This document shows, piece by piece, positions 17,631 to 25,970 of a DNA stretch of 64,000 bases. The notes below the pieces were generated by a model, which was given only the letters and a program-made list of their open reading frames with translations, was not told where the DNA came from and did not search any database. The stretch covers positions 82,038 to 146,037 of the forward strand of contig NZ_SCNG01000009.1 of NCBI RefSeq assembly GCF_005503555.1, written 5' to 3'. Each line of letters begins with the position of its first letter. The stretch's first letter is position 1. A program made the position numbers and the translations under genes. Origin of the DNA: Rudaea sp. 3F27F6. GTDB taxonomy: Bacteria > Pseudomonadota > Gammaproteobacteria > Xanthomonadales > Rhodanobacteraceae.

Positions 17631-18108
17631 GAGCAAGGCATTGATTCGTCCAAAGGTGTGCGATATTCGGATGTTTCATCTGCGCGAGGATCGCGCGCTC
17701 GCGCAAGAAGCGGGCCCTGGCATCCGCTCGGAGTTTGCTGCTCCGAATTAGCTTCAGCGCAACTTCTTGAGAAAACGCGCCGTCGTCGCGCTCAGCGCGG
17801 TAGACCACACCCATACCGCCGCGTCCGAGGCATTCGACGAGGCGGTAGTTTCCGATTCGCCACCCTGTTTGATCTGTATCTTCAGCCAGATGTGAATACA
17901 ATCCGGCTTGCACCGCAATTTTTTCGATGGAAAGATCCAGCAATCCATCCCTGACCGAATCGAGTCTAAGCATCTCCAACAATCTGGCTGCGCTTATTTC
18001 GTCGCTGCCACAGGCATGCACGACGAACTTTTCCCGCTCGTCCAAAGGCAAGTTTAGGGCCTGCTCGAACAACCTGATCAGATCGTCTTCTTCCATTTCA
18101 AACTTCAA
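17620..18108 (-). pseudogene. N-terminal fragment of a serine/threonine protein kinase
   Basis: The 162-residue frame contains an N-terminal regulatory segment and the first kinase strands: glycine loop GRGGMGVVYRAE near residue 97, VALKLIRSSK with the ATP lysine, and RERAILAQMKHPNIAHL. It then diverges and stops, without the HRD, DFG or APE motifs. The preserved part closely resembles the intact kinase at 56496-59504 (GSGGMGVVYLAQ, VALKLVRSEK, RERRILARLSHPHIARL). It is best read as a truncated paralogue, probably cut by the rearrangement that brought in the glycosidase gene. Confidence 0.8.
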
Positions 18109-18453
18109 CGCAAAGTTGACGTGGGCATTTTGACTGACAGGATCGATTGCAGCAGATTGTGGCCATCCACTTCAATAGCTATGGCCCGCAACGCGGTCCG
18201 CAATCCCAGATATGAAGGGATTGAGCACTGAATGTCGAAGTGCATCTAGCAGGCAAAGAGCAGACTCACGTACAGTTCCCTTCATAAAGCAGGCGTTGAA
18301 AGATAACGCTCTGTCAACGAAGATCGTCCGGCAGGTTAGCCGTTACCTATTCGTTACCGATTCATTCCCGAATCCTGGTGGCTTCGTGCCGATGGGACGC
18401 CTAGCATCGACATATCGTTCAAAGTAACGGTATTCCCAAATTCGGAGTCCTCA
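18109..18453. other. Intergenic region upstream of the secreted protein gene
   Basis: A 345-bp region between the divergent kinase remnant and the secreted protein gene. It probably contains the promoter of the latter. I see no RNA gene or convincing small reading frame. Confidence 0.45.
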
Positions 18454-19545
18454 ATGTCAGCTAGTCCGTGCAAATCCGTTTCCTTTTCCGTGTGGCTTTG
18501 CCTGACCTGCATCCTGTTTGCGAACGCCTCACACGCGGCGCGCCAGGTCGGCACCTACGTCGGCAACTACATCGGCAGCGATCAGGGCACGGCTACGATC
18601 AAGGTGAACAGCAACGGCTCCGTAACTTGTGAACTCTCAAGTACATCCCAGCAAAAGACCTTCGTTGGGAGCACGGGTGGCGTGCAGAACACGGAGCCTT
18701 TCATTTTCAATTGCCGGGGCAGTGCGGACAGTGGCTACGTTCTCGGCGTAAACGGCGGAGAATCCAGCCCTAACCTGCCCAGCGACACGATCTCGGGGAA
18801 CTGGATCGTCTCCTACGGTGGCGGCGCGCCAAGCGACTCCGGTTCGTACACCGCCAAGCTCGTCAACAATTTATTCTCGGACTTGCGCGTACAGCCCAAC
18901 CCGGCAGTGACGGGTCAGGTAGTCAACCTTGTCTTCCTTGCGAAGGGTTGCACTCTCTCTTCTTCAGAGGGAGCGACTGTGAAGGTCGAAGGGTCTGTCG
19001 TGAACGTAAGCACGACCTACGAGAAGACCTGTTGGGGTACTCCTCCGCCGCCCCGGGAGGTGACCGTGCCACTCGGAATTTTCGCGACGGGCGCGTATAC
19101 ATTGCGTTTTGTAAGCATCGAAGAAACTACCCCGAACCCGCCGATCGACATTCCATTCCAGGTGACCGACGGACTCAATCCTGCAGCGATCAGTGGCCTC
19201 TGGTATGACCCGACCTATTCTGGTTCGGGCTTCAGCATCCTCGCCTCGGGAGCCGGCCTTCTGGTCACCTACTACGGCTGGGATACGAACGGCGGGCGTC
19301 TCTGGCTGATCTCGGATACCGGCCCGAAGACGATCACACCCGGAACGACCATAACGCTGCCCATGGCGCAGGGCAACGGCGGCAGCTTCAGCCACCCGGC
19401 GCGCAATCCGACCACGTGGGGAACGTTGACCTTGAAATTCAACAGTTGCTCGACCGCAACAGCAACCTTGAACGGTACCGACGGCCAGCAGAATCAAAAC
19501 CTTGTTCTGCTCGCTGGAGTAGGTAACAGCAACCTCTGCCAATAG
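18454..19545 (+). CDS. Secreted protein with C-terminal beta domain, function unknown
   Basis: A 363-residue protein with a clear signal peptide (VWLCLTCILFANASHA, cleavage near residue 29). Three parts are visible: a Gly/Ser-rich beta region (about 30-130), a middle domain with two cysteines in GCTLSSS and KTCWGTPPPP (about 140-235), and a C-terminal domain starting ISGLWYDPTYSGSGFSIL. That last motif recurs in Xanthomonadales and Lysobacter secreted proteins of unknown role. It is monocistronic, with a strong terminator 29 bp downstream. I can say it is exported; I cannot give an activity. Confidence 0.75.
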   Translation: MSASPCKSVSFSVWLCLTCILFANASHAARQVGTYVGNYIGSDQGTATIKVNSNGSVTCELSSTSQQKTFVGSTGGVQNTEPFIFNCRGSADSGYVLGVNGGESSPNLPSDTISGNWIVSYGGGAPSDSGSYTAKLVNNLFSDLRVQPNPAVTGQVVNLVFLAKGCTLSSSEGATVKVEGSVVNVSTTYEKTCWGTPPPPREVTVPLGIFATGAYTLRFVSIEETTPNPPIDIPFQVTDGLNPAAISGLWYDPTYSGSGFSILASGAGLLVTYYGWDTNGGRLWLISDTGPKTITPGTTITLPMAQGNGGSFSHPARNPTTWGTLTLKFNSCSTATATLNGTDGQQNQNLVLLAGVGNSNLCQ

Positions 19546-19573
19546 GAATTCCGGCTTGAGCTTGGAGCCCGAG

Positions 19574-19604
19574 GCCCGGAGCGGAAATGCGCCGGGCTTT
19601 TTTT
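19574..19604 (+). terminator. Rho-independent terminator of the secreted protein gene
   Basis: GCCCGG pairs with CCGGGC around a 12-base inner part that can extend the stem, followed by seven T residues. Confidence 0.85.
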
Positions 19605-20102
19605 ATGCCCGCAGGGCGTACTTGGTTGAAGCCCTCAGCCCCCCGTTCGGTGCGCCGTAAAGGCGTTCGCGGCGAGTCAAGATTGCTCGGGAGCCGCACC
19701 GTGATGCGGGGCGTCGGATCAAAGGAGCCCGTGAATGTCTCCGCGCTTATGCTGGCTCTGCGTTTAACCGCTACAAAATACACATCAAACAAGCACGGGG
19801 CTCCGATCGATCAACTTTGCATCTTTGATTCCGTTACCTTTTTCGGGTTGCCCGCTACAAAATGCACCCAAAACAAGATCACCCCTAGATCGACTCGTCG
19901 GCCTAGCTGGACCGGCCACTACGTTGTGCACCCGTGCACGCACTGCGGTACATTCCCCTCGCCGAACGCTCTAGGGGGTGTTATGACTTGGCAGGGTGAA
20001 TCGAGTATTGGTGAGGGTGGCCTAGCTTCTGGGAGCAGATGCGCCAGCAGAAGTCCCAGGCTGTGTTCGATGCGTAGCAGTTAGAGCTGCGTACGGACCT
20101 GT
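19605..20102. other. Gene-poor region with a degenerate 25-bp direct repeat
   Basis: No coding gene is recognised. Copies at 19769-19793 and 19853-19877 both begin CGCTACAAAAT and end AAACAAG, matching at 21 of 25 positions with an 84-bp period. The base composition is lower in GC than the flanks, suggesting acquired or decayed DNA next to the integron remnant. Confidence 0.45.
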
Positions 20103-20270
20103 TTAAGGATAGCGGCCCACCTGTATCCAGGGCGTGCTGTATCTCGATGATGGTGTCTCGCCAGTCGAAGACTGGGCCGGCCGGACTTTGTAGCCGTTTG
20201 CGGTGTGGATGACGCCGTCATCGTCGACGGTCCACTCGTCGAACGGCCAAGGTAGTTCGGTGTAGCGCAT
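20103..20270 (-). CDS. Small hypothetical protein (55 aa)
   Basis: The frame opens with an ATG five bases after AGGGG and reads MRYTELPWPFDEW, then an acidic turn (TVDDDGVIHTANGYKV) and a Ser/Thr-rich tail ending VGRYP. Composition is protein-like (Trp, Tyr and Pro in a compact head), unlike the surrounding noncoding DNA. It is antisense to the cassette that follows. I do not recognise a family; it may be a phage or cassette gene. Nothing else in the surrounding kilobase competes for the DNA. Confidence 0.4.
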   Translation of the reverse strand: MRYTELPWPFDEWTVDDDGVIHTANGYKVRPAQSSTGETPSSRYSTPWIQVGRYP

Positions 20271-20785
20271 GGAGACCCCTATGTTTGCGTAAACGTTGCT
20301 TACACAGCCACGGCAGGGTTTTCTAGACTGGCGTCGTAGTAAATAGTTGCAAGTACTCGTGTCGGTAACCTATGACCCTGTCGTTGAATTCAACTCTTTG
20401 AATTTTCGAATAATCCTATGGAATTCATTCGCCAAAGCCATAAGATTGCGGCAACGTATGCGTACAAAAGAAAGTTTGCGACAGAGTTAGCGCGCAGACG
20501 AGAGATCGATTGGAAGCTATGACTGCAGTTGTAGAAGGGTAGCTGTCCAGGCGGACGAGCCTTGCGGGCGAAAGTCCAAGCTGTTTCAGGATAGGTCTGT
20601 GGTAGAACTGTGTAGGACAGCCCGTACGCTCAAGCGGGTCACCATGACGAGCCACGGCAAGTGGCTAGTCTACGAGGCCAAGCGAGATGAGTTCATGTGT
20701 TTCTGGGGCACATCAACAAGCGACCTCAACGCCCCCGGTGTCTTTGGCGCACCGCTCTACTGTTGGTCCGCTTAGGTCAGGCACA
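20271..20785. other. Region before the first attC; no secure gene
   Basis: A short plus-strand frame at 20644-20775 (43 codons, stop 11 bp before the attC) could be the 3' part of a former cassette gene, because cassette genes end close to their attC. It has no ribosome site that I can see. Nothing else is recognised. Confidence 0.35.
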
Positions 20786-20874
20786 CCTAACTATGCGGTC
20801 AAGCGGACCGCCGCGACAGGCTGCGGTATCCTGACACTCCCGGCGGCAGCGGCCGCTTAGCTCAAGCGTTAGGC
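20786..20874 (+). other. Integron attC recombination site 1
   Basis: It begins with CCTAACT (R'') and ends with GTTAGGC (R'). The inner arms AAGCGGACCGC and GCGGCCGCTT pair, giving an imperfect 89-bp inverted structure. It closely matches attC2 at 21368-21459, including the arm AGCTCAAGCGTTA versus AGCTCAGGCGTTA. This homogeneity is typical of chromosomal integron arrays of the Xanthomonas type. Confidence 0.8.
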
Positions 20875-20893
20875 CGTAAACCAGCATCATCTC

Positions 20894-21373
20894 GTGACAA
20901 CACTTTCAAAAATCTATCCGTCGTACACTGTTTGGCTGAAATTCTCGGCTAAGACGCTTACCTTTCTCTTTACATTTTTGCTCGCCAGTGTATTCGTTGT
21001 TGATCTCATTAAGGGCGGCTCGCTCCCGAACGCATACACTGTTGCAATTCTTGTGGCTGCCTTGCTACTAGTAACTGCTGCTCTCGCACTCCTGCTCTAT
21101 GGCGTTTTTCGCGCATCAGCCTGGTCAATGTCTCGTGAGGGTCTGAGAGGCAGGAGCTTCTGGGGACGCAGGACAGAAATTCCTTGGTCGAAAGTCAGCA
21201 AGGTTTCTCCTTTTTCCATGCACGGCATTCCTGGTTTCGTTGCTGGCTCCGACTCAAAGCGTGAGGTCTATGCTTGTGTGCTTGGCCTCGACCTCAATGA
21301 GGTTCACTCCCGTCTCATCCTCTATGCAGGTGCACAACACCCGCTTACCAAACTGTTTGAGCGCGCGGCCTAA
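20894..21373 (+). CDS. Integron cassette gene: two-TM membrane protein of unknown function
   Basis: A 159-residue protein with a GTG start 20 bp after the attC crossover point, and a TAA stop embedded in the next attC, the classic layout of a gene cassette. Two membrane segments occupy about residues 21-43 and 48-75; the remainder is a cytoplasmic domain (WSMSREGLRGRSFWGRRTEIPWSKVSKV and a tail) that looks like a small PH-like or bacterial STM3941-type fold, by impression only. Function is unknown. It would need a promoter from upstream, since cassettes generally lack their own. Confidence 0.75.
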   Translation: MTTLSKIYPSYTVWLKFSAKTLTFLFTFLLASVFVVDLIKGGSLPNAYTVAILVAALLLVTAALALLLYGVFRASAWSMSREGLRGRSFWGRRTEIPWSKVSKVSPFSMHGIPGFVAGSDSKREVYACVLGLDLNEVHSRLILYAGAQHPLTKLFERAA

Positions 21374-21459
21374 CTATTCGCTCAAGCGGACTGCCGATGT
21401 CGGCCTGCGCTAAGATCGTAACGTCCGCGGCAGCAGCCGCTTAGCTCAGGCGTTATGGC
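21368..21459 (+). other. Integron attC recombination site 2
   Basis: R'' GCCTAAC lies at 21368 and R' GTTATGG at 21452, with inner arms CAAGCGGACTGC and GCAGCCGCTT. The length is 92 bp, very similar to attC1. The R' box departs from the GTTRRRY consensus by a T, which may lower activity. Confidence 0.75.
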
Positions 21460-21715
21460 GCTCGCCGCCGAGAGCTGTCGGGTCATCTGAACATAACGGC
21501 CGCTTCGCGGCGCACAATTGACAGGTCCGACTGTCTCAAAGTGGCCGGAATCAGCCGCCCGGAATTGGCAGAAAGCGGACTATGCCCGCACATAATGTCT
21601 GCCCCCCGACTGGGGGGGCCAGTAGAAGAACAGGCCGGAATGGTTTCCGTCCAGGAACCCTGTTCTTGCCCGGGTTTGCAACATTATCCGACACAAAGCC
21701 ATGCGTAACTGATAG

Positions 21716-22594
21716 TCAGTGCTTAATCCATTGCGCTGCCGCATCTCTTGCGAAGTTGCGATAGGAACGCGGTGCATGACCGAGAAGGCGGGTGAGTCGT
21801 CCGACGTCATCGGCTGTTGCACTAGCACCGTCGGCTTGATAGCGATCGAGCATCAAGCGGAGATCCAAGGCATGCCACGCCGGCACCATGGTCTTCATGC
21901 GTTTCTCAAGAGCAGTAGTGTCATTGCCGCCGTAACGAATTTGTCGGCCGAGTGCGTCGCTCCAGATACCAGCGACATCGTCACCCGTCAGTACATCGGG
22001 TCCCACCAAAGCATACGTTTCGCGAGGAAGCGATTTCGCTGCGCGTTCTCGACGCAATAATTCCAATGCGGCCGCCTCGGCGATATCGCGAATGTCCACC
22101 ATGGAGATGCCCTTGCCGCCGACGGGCATACCGTAGACGCCAACGCTCAGCAACGGATCCTTCTGGCGCAAGTCATTCTGGATGAAGTAGGCAGGACGCA
22201 GCGCAGTGGCCGGCAGGTCGAGAGCCTCGATCATGCGCTCCACGGTATTTTTGCTGGCAAAGTGTGGCACGTCGGCATAGACGTCGCCTTTGTAGACAGA
22301 GAGGTAGACGATACCTTTCACGCCGCTTTCACGAGCGACCGTCAGCGCCTGCATGGCCTGAGTCAGTTCGTCGGCGACGTTCGGTACGAGCAGAAAAAGG
22401 GTACTGACGTCTTTGAGTGCCGCGCGAACGGAATCGACATCGGCAAGATCTCCCGGAGCTGCGATGACGCCGGCGGGAAATTGCGCTTTGTTCGGAGAAC
22501 GGGTGAGGCCGCGAACCTCAACCCCTGAACCAGCCAGCTGATTCAGAACCTGGGAACCAATCGTCCCCGTACTGCCGGTAACCAAAATGCTCAT
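21716..22594 (-). CDS. NmrA-like NAD(P)-binding protein (atypical SDR)
   Basis: A 292-residue protein. The Rossmann motif TGSTGTIGSQV at the N-terminus, LTRS binding the cofactor ribose and AAPGDLAD fit the NmrA/azoreductase-like (SDR_a) family, which binds NAD(P)H and acts as redox sensor or reductase. The family lacks the YxxxK catalytic pair of classical SDRs. It is divergent from the LysR gene, with 118 bp between them, an arrangement in which LysR proteins commonly control the neighbour. Substrate is unknown. Confidence 0.88.
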   Translation of the reverse strand: MSILVTGSTGTIGSQVLNQLAGSGVEVRGLTRSPNKAQFPAGVIAAPGDLADVDSVRAALKDVSTLFLLVPNVADELTQAMQALTVARESGVKGIVYLSVYKGDVYADVPHFASKNTVERMIEALDLPATALRPAYFIQNDLRQKDPLLSVGVYGMPVGGKGISMVDIRDIAEAAALELLRRERAAKSLPRETYALVGPDVLTGDDVAGIWSDALGRQIRYGGNDTTALEKRMKTMVPAWHALDLRLMLDRYQADGASATADDVGRLTRLLGHAPRSYRNFARDAAAQWIKH

Positions 22595-22712
22595 GGCGAA
22601 ATTCCTTGTTTTGTGACGTCAACGATGACGTGGACAAACAGTAGGGGGTTTTACTTTTGGCGAGAAGGTGCCAATAATTTGACGCCTCGTCTCATAATCG
22701 GAACAGTCCATC

Positions 22713-23612
22713 ATGGACCTGCAAGCCCTCACGGATTTCGCGCTGGTTGCCACGCACGGTGGTTTCGGGCGCGCCAGCCGCGCGTCGGGTCGATCGAAAG
22801 CCACGCTTTCGCGGCGCGTGTCGGAATTGGAGCAAGGCTTGGGAGTGCGGTTGATCGAACGTGGCACGCAAAGTTTGCGCCTGACGGACGAAGGCCGAGC
22901 GTTGCACGAACGAACGCATGGGCCCCTCTCGGAGATTGCGGAGGCCGAGGAAGCGGTGACGCTTGGCGCATCGACCCCGCGTGGAAGGCTTCGAGTGAGT
23001 GCACCGCTCGTGCTCGCGCATGTCGCATTGGGTCGAGTGAGTGCGCGCTTTGCGTTGGCCTATCCCGATGTGCAGCTCGAAGTGGTTGCCGACGATCGAC
23101 TGGTGGATCCAGTTGAGGATGGGTTCGATCTCGTCATACGTGTCAATCCATCACAGGACGATCGGCTTGTTGGTCGTCGCATCCTCGATGATCAACGTTG
23201 GGTGGTTGCGCCTCCGCACATGGTCATGCCGGGGCCATCTGCCCATCTCGAAGACATACCTTCCGTCCAAGCCGTTCTTGCATCGCGAACCGCAATCGAT
23301 GTTGTCTGGCAATTTCTTACATGCAACGGAGATAAGAGGCTTATCAAGCCCGCAGCCGCTTTGCGCCTTTCGTCGTTGATGATGATTCGCGACGCCGTGC
23401 TGGCGGGGGCCGGAGCTGCGCTGCTACCGAAGCTGCTGGTTGAAGACGATGTCAGAAGCGGTCGACTTGCGCAGTGGGGAACCGATACGAATGCGCCGGT
23501 CGAAATTTGGGCTCTCAGGAACTCGCGCCGTTTGGTTGGCGCAAAGGTTCGCGCATTCCTTGACGTGATCGAGCAAGCCTTCCCTGGACGCACGTTTGTA
23601 CGACCTCTGTGA
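22713..23612 (+). CDS. LysR-family transcriptional regulator
   Basis: A 299-residue protein with the LysR helix-turn-helix (residues 1-60: FALVATHGGFGRASRASGRSKATLSRRVSELEQGLGVRLIERG, seen as consecutive blocks) and a type 2 periplasmic-binding effector domain (RLRVSAPLVLAHVALG onward). The effector type resembles regulators of redox or aromatic-stress genes. It most likely regulates the divergent NmrA-like gene and itself. The start is ATG at 22713. Confidence 0.93.
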   Translation: MDLQALTDFALVATHGGFGRASRASGRSKATLSRRVSELEQGLGVRLIERGTQSLRLTDEGRALHERTHGPLSEIAEAEEAVTLGASTPRGRLRVSAPLVLAHVALGRVSARFALAYPDVQLEVVADDRLVDPVEDGFDLVIRVNPSQDDRLVGRRILDDQRWVVAPPHMVMPGPSAHLEDIPSVQAVLASRTAIDVVWQFLTCNGDKRLIKPAAALRLSSLMMIRDAVLAGAGAALLPKLLVEDDVRSGRLAQWGTDTNAPVEIWALRNSRRLVGAKVRAFLDVIEQAFPGRTFVRPL

Positions 23613-23650
23613 CACAGCGCTCGCTTCCGTCTCGTAGCGGACATCCAGAT

Positions 23651-23679
23651 TTGACTATCTACCTACTGAAAGGTAGGAT
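23651..23679 (+). promoter_or_regulatory. Sigma-70 promoter with embedded TetR-type operator
   Basis: TTGACT and TAGGAT are separated by 17 bases. An inverted repeat CTACCT-N6-AGGTAG at 23659-23676 fills the spacer and reaches the -10. The downstream operon encodes a TetR protein, so autorepression is likely. Confidence 0.75.
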
Positions 23680-23706
23680 CAATTTCCCTTCTACCGGAAC
23701 GATCTC

Positions 23707-24201
23707 ATGGGTATTTCTCCTATTGGCTGGCTTCACACGTTGGGAAGTCTCCCCGCCATCCCTCTAGCGGCCTACATGCTTACCAAGCATGGACGAATCG
23801 TTCCTGAAACGGGGGCGGGGCGTGCCTACTTCTGGTTTATGTTGTTGGGCGTGCTCACGGTCTATCCGATTGCGCATCAGCCGATAAGCCCAATCATTGC
23901 GACCATTACTCTTGTGGCCCTTCTTCTGGGCTATGGCATCTCCAGATGGCCCGTCGTGAAGGGATCCGGGAAGTACATTCAGACGATTTCACTCAGCATC
24001 AGCGTGTTCCTGCTGATGGTTCCCGCCGTAAGCGAAAGTTTGCGGAGATTGCCCGTCGGCAATCCGCTCGTGACCGATATGAAGGACCCGCTTTTGCTGG
24101 GTGCGCAGGGCGGGCTATTTTTGATTCTGATAATTGGCATTCCTTTACAGATGCGTGCGCTTTACAAGCAAAGAGACGTTCAAAGCAAGGTTGCCACTTG
24201 A
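23707..24201 (+). CDS. Small integral membrane protein (DUF2306-like)
   Basis: A 164-residue protein with four or five hydrophobic segments (about 5-22, 41-58, 65-82, 96-115, 134-150). Residues IGWLHTLGSLPAIPLAAYML and a His-containing VYPIAHQP loop resemble small DUF2306-type heme or quinone membrane proteins. The assignment is tentative. Its TGA overlaps the ATG of the TetR gene, and the promoter upstream carries a TetR-type operator, so this protein is the probable target of that regulator. Confidence 0.65.
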   Translation: MGISPIGWLHTLGSLPAIPLAAYMLTKHGRIVPETGAGRAYFWFMLLGVLTVYPIAHQPISPIIATITLVALLLGYGISRWPVVKGSGKYIQTISLSISVFLLMVPAVSESLRRLPVGNPLVTDMKDPLLLGAQGGLFLILIIGIPLQMRALYKQRDVQSKVAT

Positions 24202-24806
24202 TGACTCCATCCAAACCAGATTCGCAATTGCAGTATTCCCCGAAGGCCCAGGAGATCATTCAGCGGACGAATGAGCTGCTGGCATCGGGTGGATACAACA
24301 ACTTCAGTTACGCCGACATTGCCAAGTTGGTGGGTGTAAGAAAAGCCAGTATTCACCATCACTTCCCCAGCAAGGTCGATTTGGTGACGGCAACGGTTGC
24401 TCTCCATCGAGATGCTGTGCGGCGTGGCCTGCGCTCGCTTGATGATCTAATCGACGATCCCTTGGAGCGTCTTGTTGCTTACTGCCGTTTTTGGGCTGAG
24501 TGTATTGAGGGATCCAATCCTCCAATTTGCATTTGTGCTCTGTTGGCGGCAGAGCTGCCGGCTATCCCCACTGAAGTCGCGGATGAGGTTAAAGGGCACT
24601 TCAAAGACCTCCACTCATGGATTGCTGCAACCATGGAGGAGGGGAAATCAAAGGGCAGAATGCAACTGGCGGATACCCCGGCAGCTGAGGCCGCTTTGCT
24701 CATGGCGTCAGTACACGGTGCCATGCTGGCTGCCCGAGCAGCTGGCGATGCATTGCTGTTCTGGGAAATTGCGAAGCAATCTACTACTCGTTTGAGAACG
24801 ACGTAG
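24201..24806 (+). CDS. TetR/AcrR-family transcriptional regulator
   Basis: A 201-residue protein with ATG overlapping the preceding stop (ATGA). The N-terminal TetR helix-turn-helix is clear (NNFSYADIAKLVGVRKASIHHHFPSK), followed by an all-helical ligand domain with a cysteine pair in PPICICALLAAE. The family includes NemR/AcuR-like sensors of electrophiles or solvents, in which such cysteines can be sensory; that is inference. It probably controls its own operon through the CTACCT/AGGTAG site. Confidence 0.92.
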   Translation: MTPSKPDSQLQYSPKAQEIIQRTNELLASGGYNNFSYADIAKLVGVRKASIHHHFPSKVDLVTATVALHRDAVRRGLRSLDDLIDDPLERLVAYCRFWAECIEGSNPPICICALLAAELPAIPTEVADEVKGHFKDLHSWIAATMEEGKSKGRMQLADTPAAEAALLMASVHGAMLAARAAGDALLFWEIAKQSTTRLRTT

Positions 24807-25307
24807 CGACGGCGAAGCAAATCTGCTGGCTGGACAGGGTCATCCGCTCTTGGCCGTTTGCAGACACTGGGCAAGCGGGGGCAGGGCGATTAGCTATTCT
24901 TATTGCGGGTAGGTAAGGGCGCGCGCCCATCTCTTGCCCAAGGACAACAGTAGGGAGCCCGGTTGTTGGAGCAACTCGAGGCGCAAAGAAAGAAGACCCG
25001 GCAGCACCTCGCTACACTTGAGAAGGAGCTCAAAGCGGCACTAGCATCGAAGTCGTCTCAGATTCCGTCACCCTCGTGACTGGGAGCAAAAAGCCCCGAC
25101 GAGCGGCAAAATTGAGGCCTAGCTACCCGCGGGACCGGGGTTCAACTACGGCAAATCAGAAGAAAGGCGGCTCCGGTGGCTAAACAATCGGTTCGATCCA
25201 GTTTGTTAGAAACCAAGGAATAGCGTGAGTAGCATCGTGCCCTTGCAGCGCCCGCATAGGCGGTCCATGCCTGCTTGGACCGTCCCCCCAAGAGATCACA
25301 TTCGGAT
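24807..25307. other. Intergenic region with possible gene fragment
   Basis: A plus-strand stretch at 24962-25078 reads as a charged coiled-coil peptide (LLEQLEAQRKKTRQHL then KELKAALAS), preceded in frame by a stop and lacking a start; it looks like the 3' relic of a gene. A 13-bp sequence at 25178-25190 recurs at 27417. Nothing else is recognised. Confidence 0.35.
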
Positions 25308-25622
25308 ATGAGCAAGCATTTGGGCGGGTTGGAATCGCGAAAGCTCGCAGCGGACAATCGTCCTTGGTTTGTCTACCTATTGGAGTGTCGCAACGGTCAA
25401 ATTTACACCGGCGTATCTCCCGACTACGAACGACGCGTCGCGGATCACCGCGCCGGCAAGGGCGCGGCATTCACTCGGATCAATCCGCCGGAACGACTAT
25501 TGGCCGTCAAGGAATTTGCCGATAAGCGGGAGGCGATGCGCGCTGAAGCCCAAGTCAAACGACTACGAAGGCAGCAGAAAATCGCACTCGTGAAGGATTG
25601 GACTGGTTTGCGGGACCTCTGA
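25308..25622 (+). CDS. GIY-YIG endonuclease domain protein (YhbQ-like)
   Basis: A 104-residue single-domain protein starting at ATG 25308. The GIY-YIG core reads WFVYLLEC then QIYTGVSPDYERRVADHRAGKGAAFTR, with the catalytic Arg in YERRV and Glu in EAQVKRL. The family contains YhbQ-type nucleases, homing enzyme relatives and SLX1-like proteins. Length and motif order are normal for the short bacterial type. It stands alone between decayed regions. A role in DNA repair or mobile-element transfer is open. Confidence 0.88.
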   Translation: MSKHLGGLESRKLAADNRPWFVYLLECRNGQIYTGVSPDYERRVADHRAGKGAAFTRINPPERLLAVKEFADKREAMRAEAQVKRLRRQQKIALVKDWTGLRDL

Positions 25623-25889
25623 CGAAGCTGTCAGAACAGATGCATTTTGGTTTCCCGGACCTGACGGAATTGCTTCAGAAAACTCCTCGCGAAGTAAGTC
25701 TGTCAGTTCGGGTACAGAGGAAAATAGCTCGAAGGAAATACGTCAGTTCTGGGTGCTAGCGCCGGAAATGACACGCTTCGTTCGCAAGATCTGACGGAAT
25801 TGCTTCGGAGGACTAAAATTCTGCAAAAAGTAGGAACAAAATCGTGCAAACGAACGACGACACCAGAGCGTCGCCAGAGTCCTACACAA
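25623..25889. other. Noncoding region with two 16-bp direct repeats
   Basis: CTGACGGAATTGCTTC occurs at 25662-25677 and again, identical, at 25792-25807, a 130-bp period. Between them the related words CTGTCAGTTC and CGTCAGTTC recur. This is the region before the phage attachment-like site and might hold phage origin or packaging sequences. No gene is seen. Confidence 0.4.
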
Positions 25890-25919
25890 ATTTGACATAA
25901 TATACATTCACGTCGAAAT
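25890..25919 (-). other. dif-like attachment site of an inovirus (XerCD target)
   Basis: Read on the minus strand it contains TGTATATTATGTCAAAT, which differs from the dif central region plus XerD arm (TGTATATTATGTTAAAT) by one base. The other arm (ATTTCGACGTGAA) shares only its outer bases with the Xanthomonas dif arm. A good XerD half and a poor XerC half is what integrated filamentous phages leave behind. Phage-like genes start 52 bp away. Confidence 0.6.
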
Positions 25920-25970
25920 GGTGGTTTGCTAGACTGCTGCGTTCACTAATCCGACTCGTACGGGGAAACG

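Noticed and set aside
20644..20775. 43-codon plus-strand frame ending just before attC1
   Set aside because: Position suits a cassette gene but there is no ribosome site and no recognisable sequence; mentioned only in the region note.
21601..21619. CCCCCC-GACT-GGGGGG hairpin
   Set aside because: Perfect short stem but no T tract on either strand, so not called a terminator; too short for other classes.
25190..25199. GGTTCGATCC resembling a tRNA T-loop
   Set aside because: No acceptor, D or anticodon stems can be folded around it on either strand.
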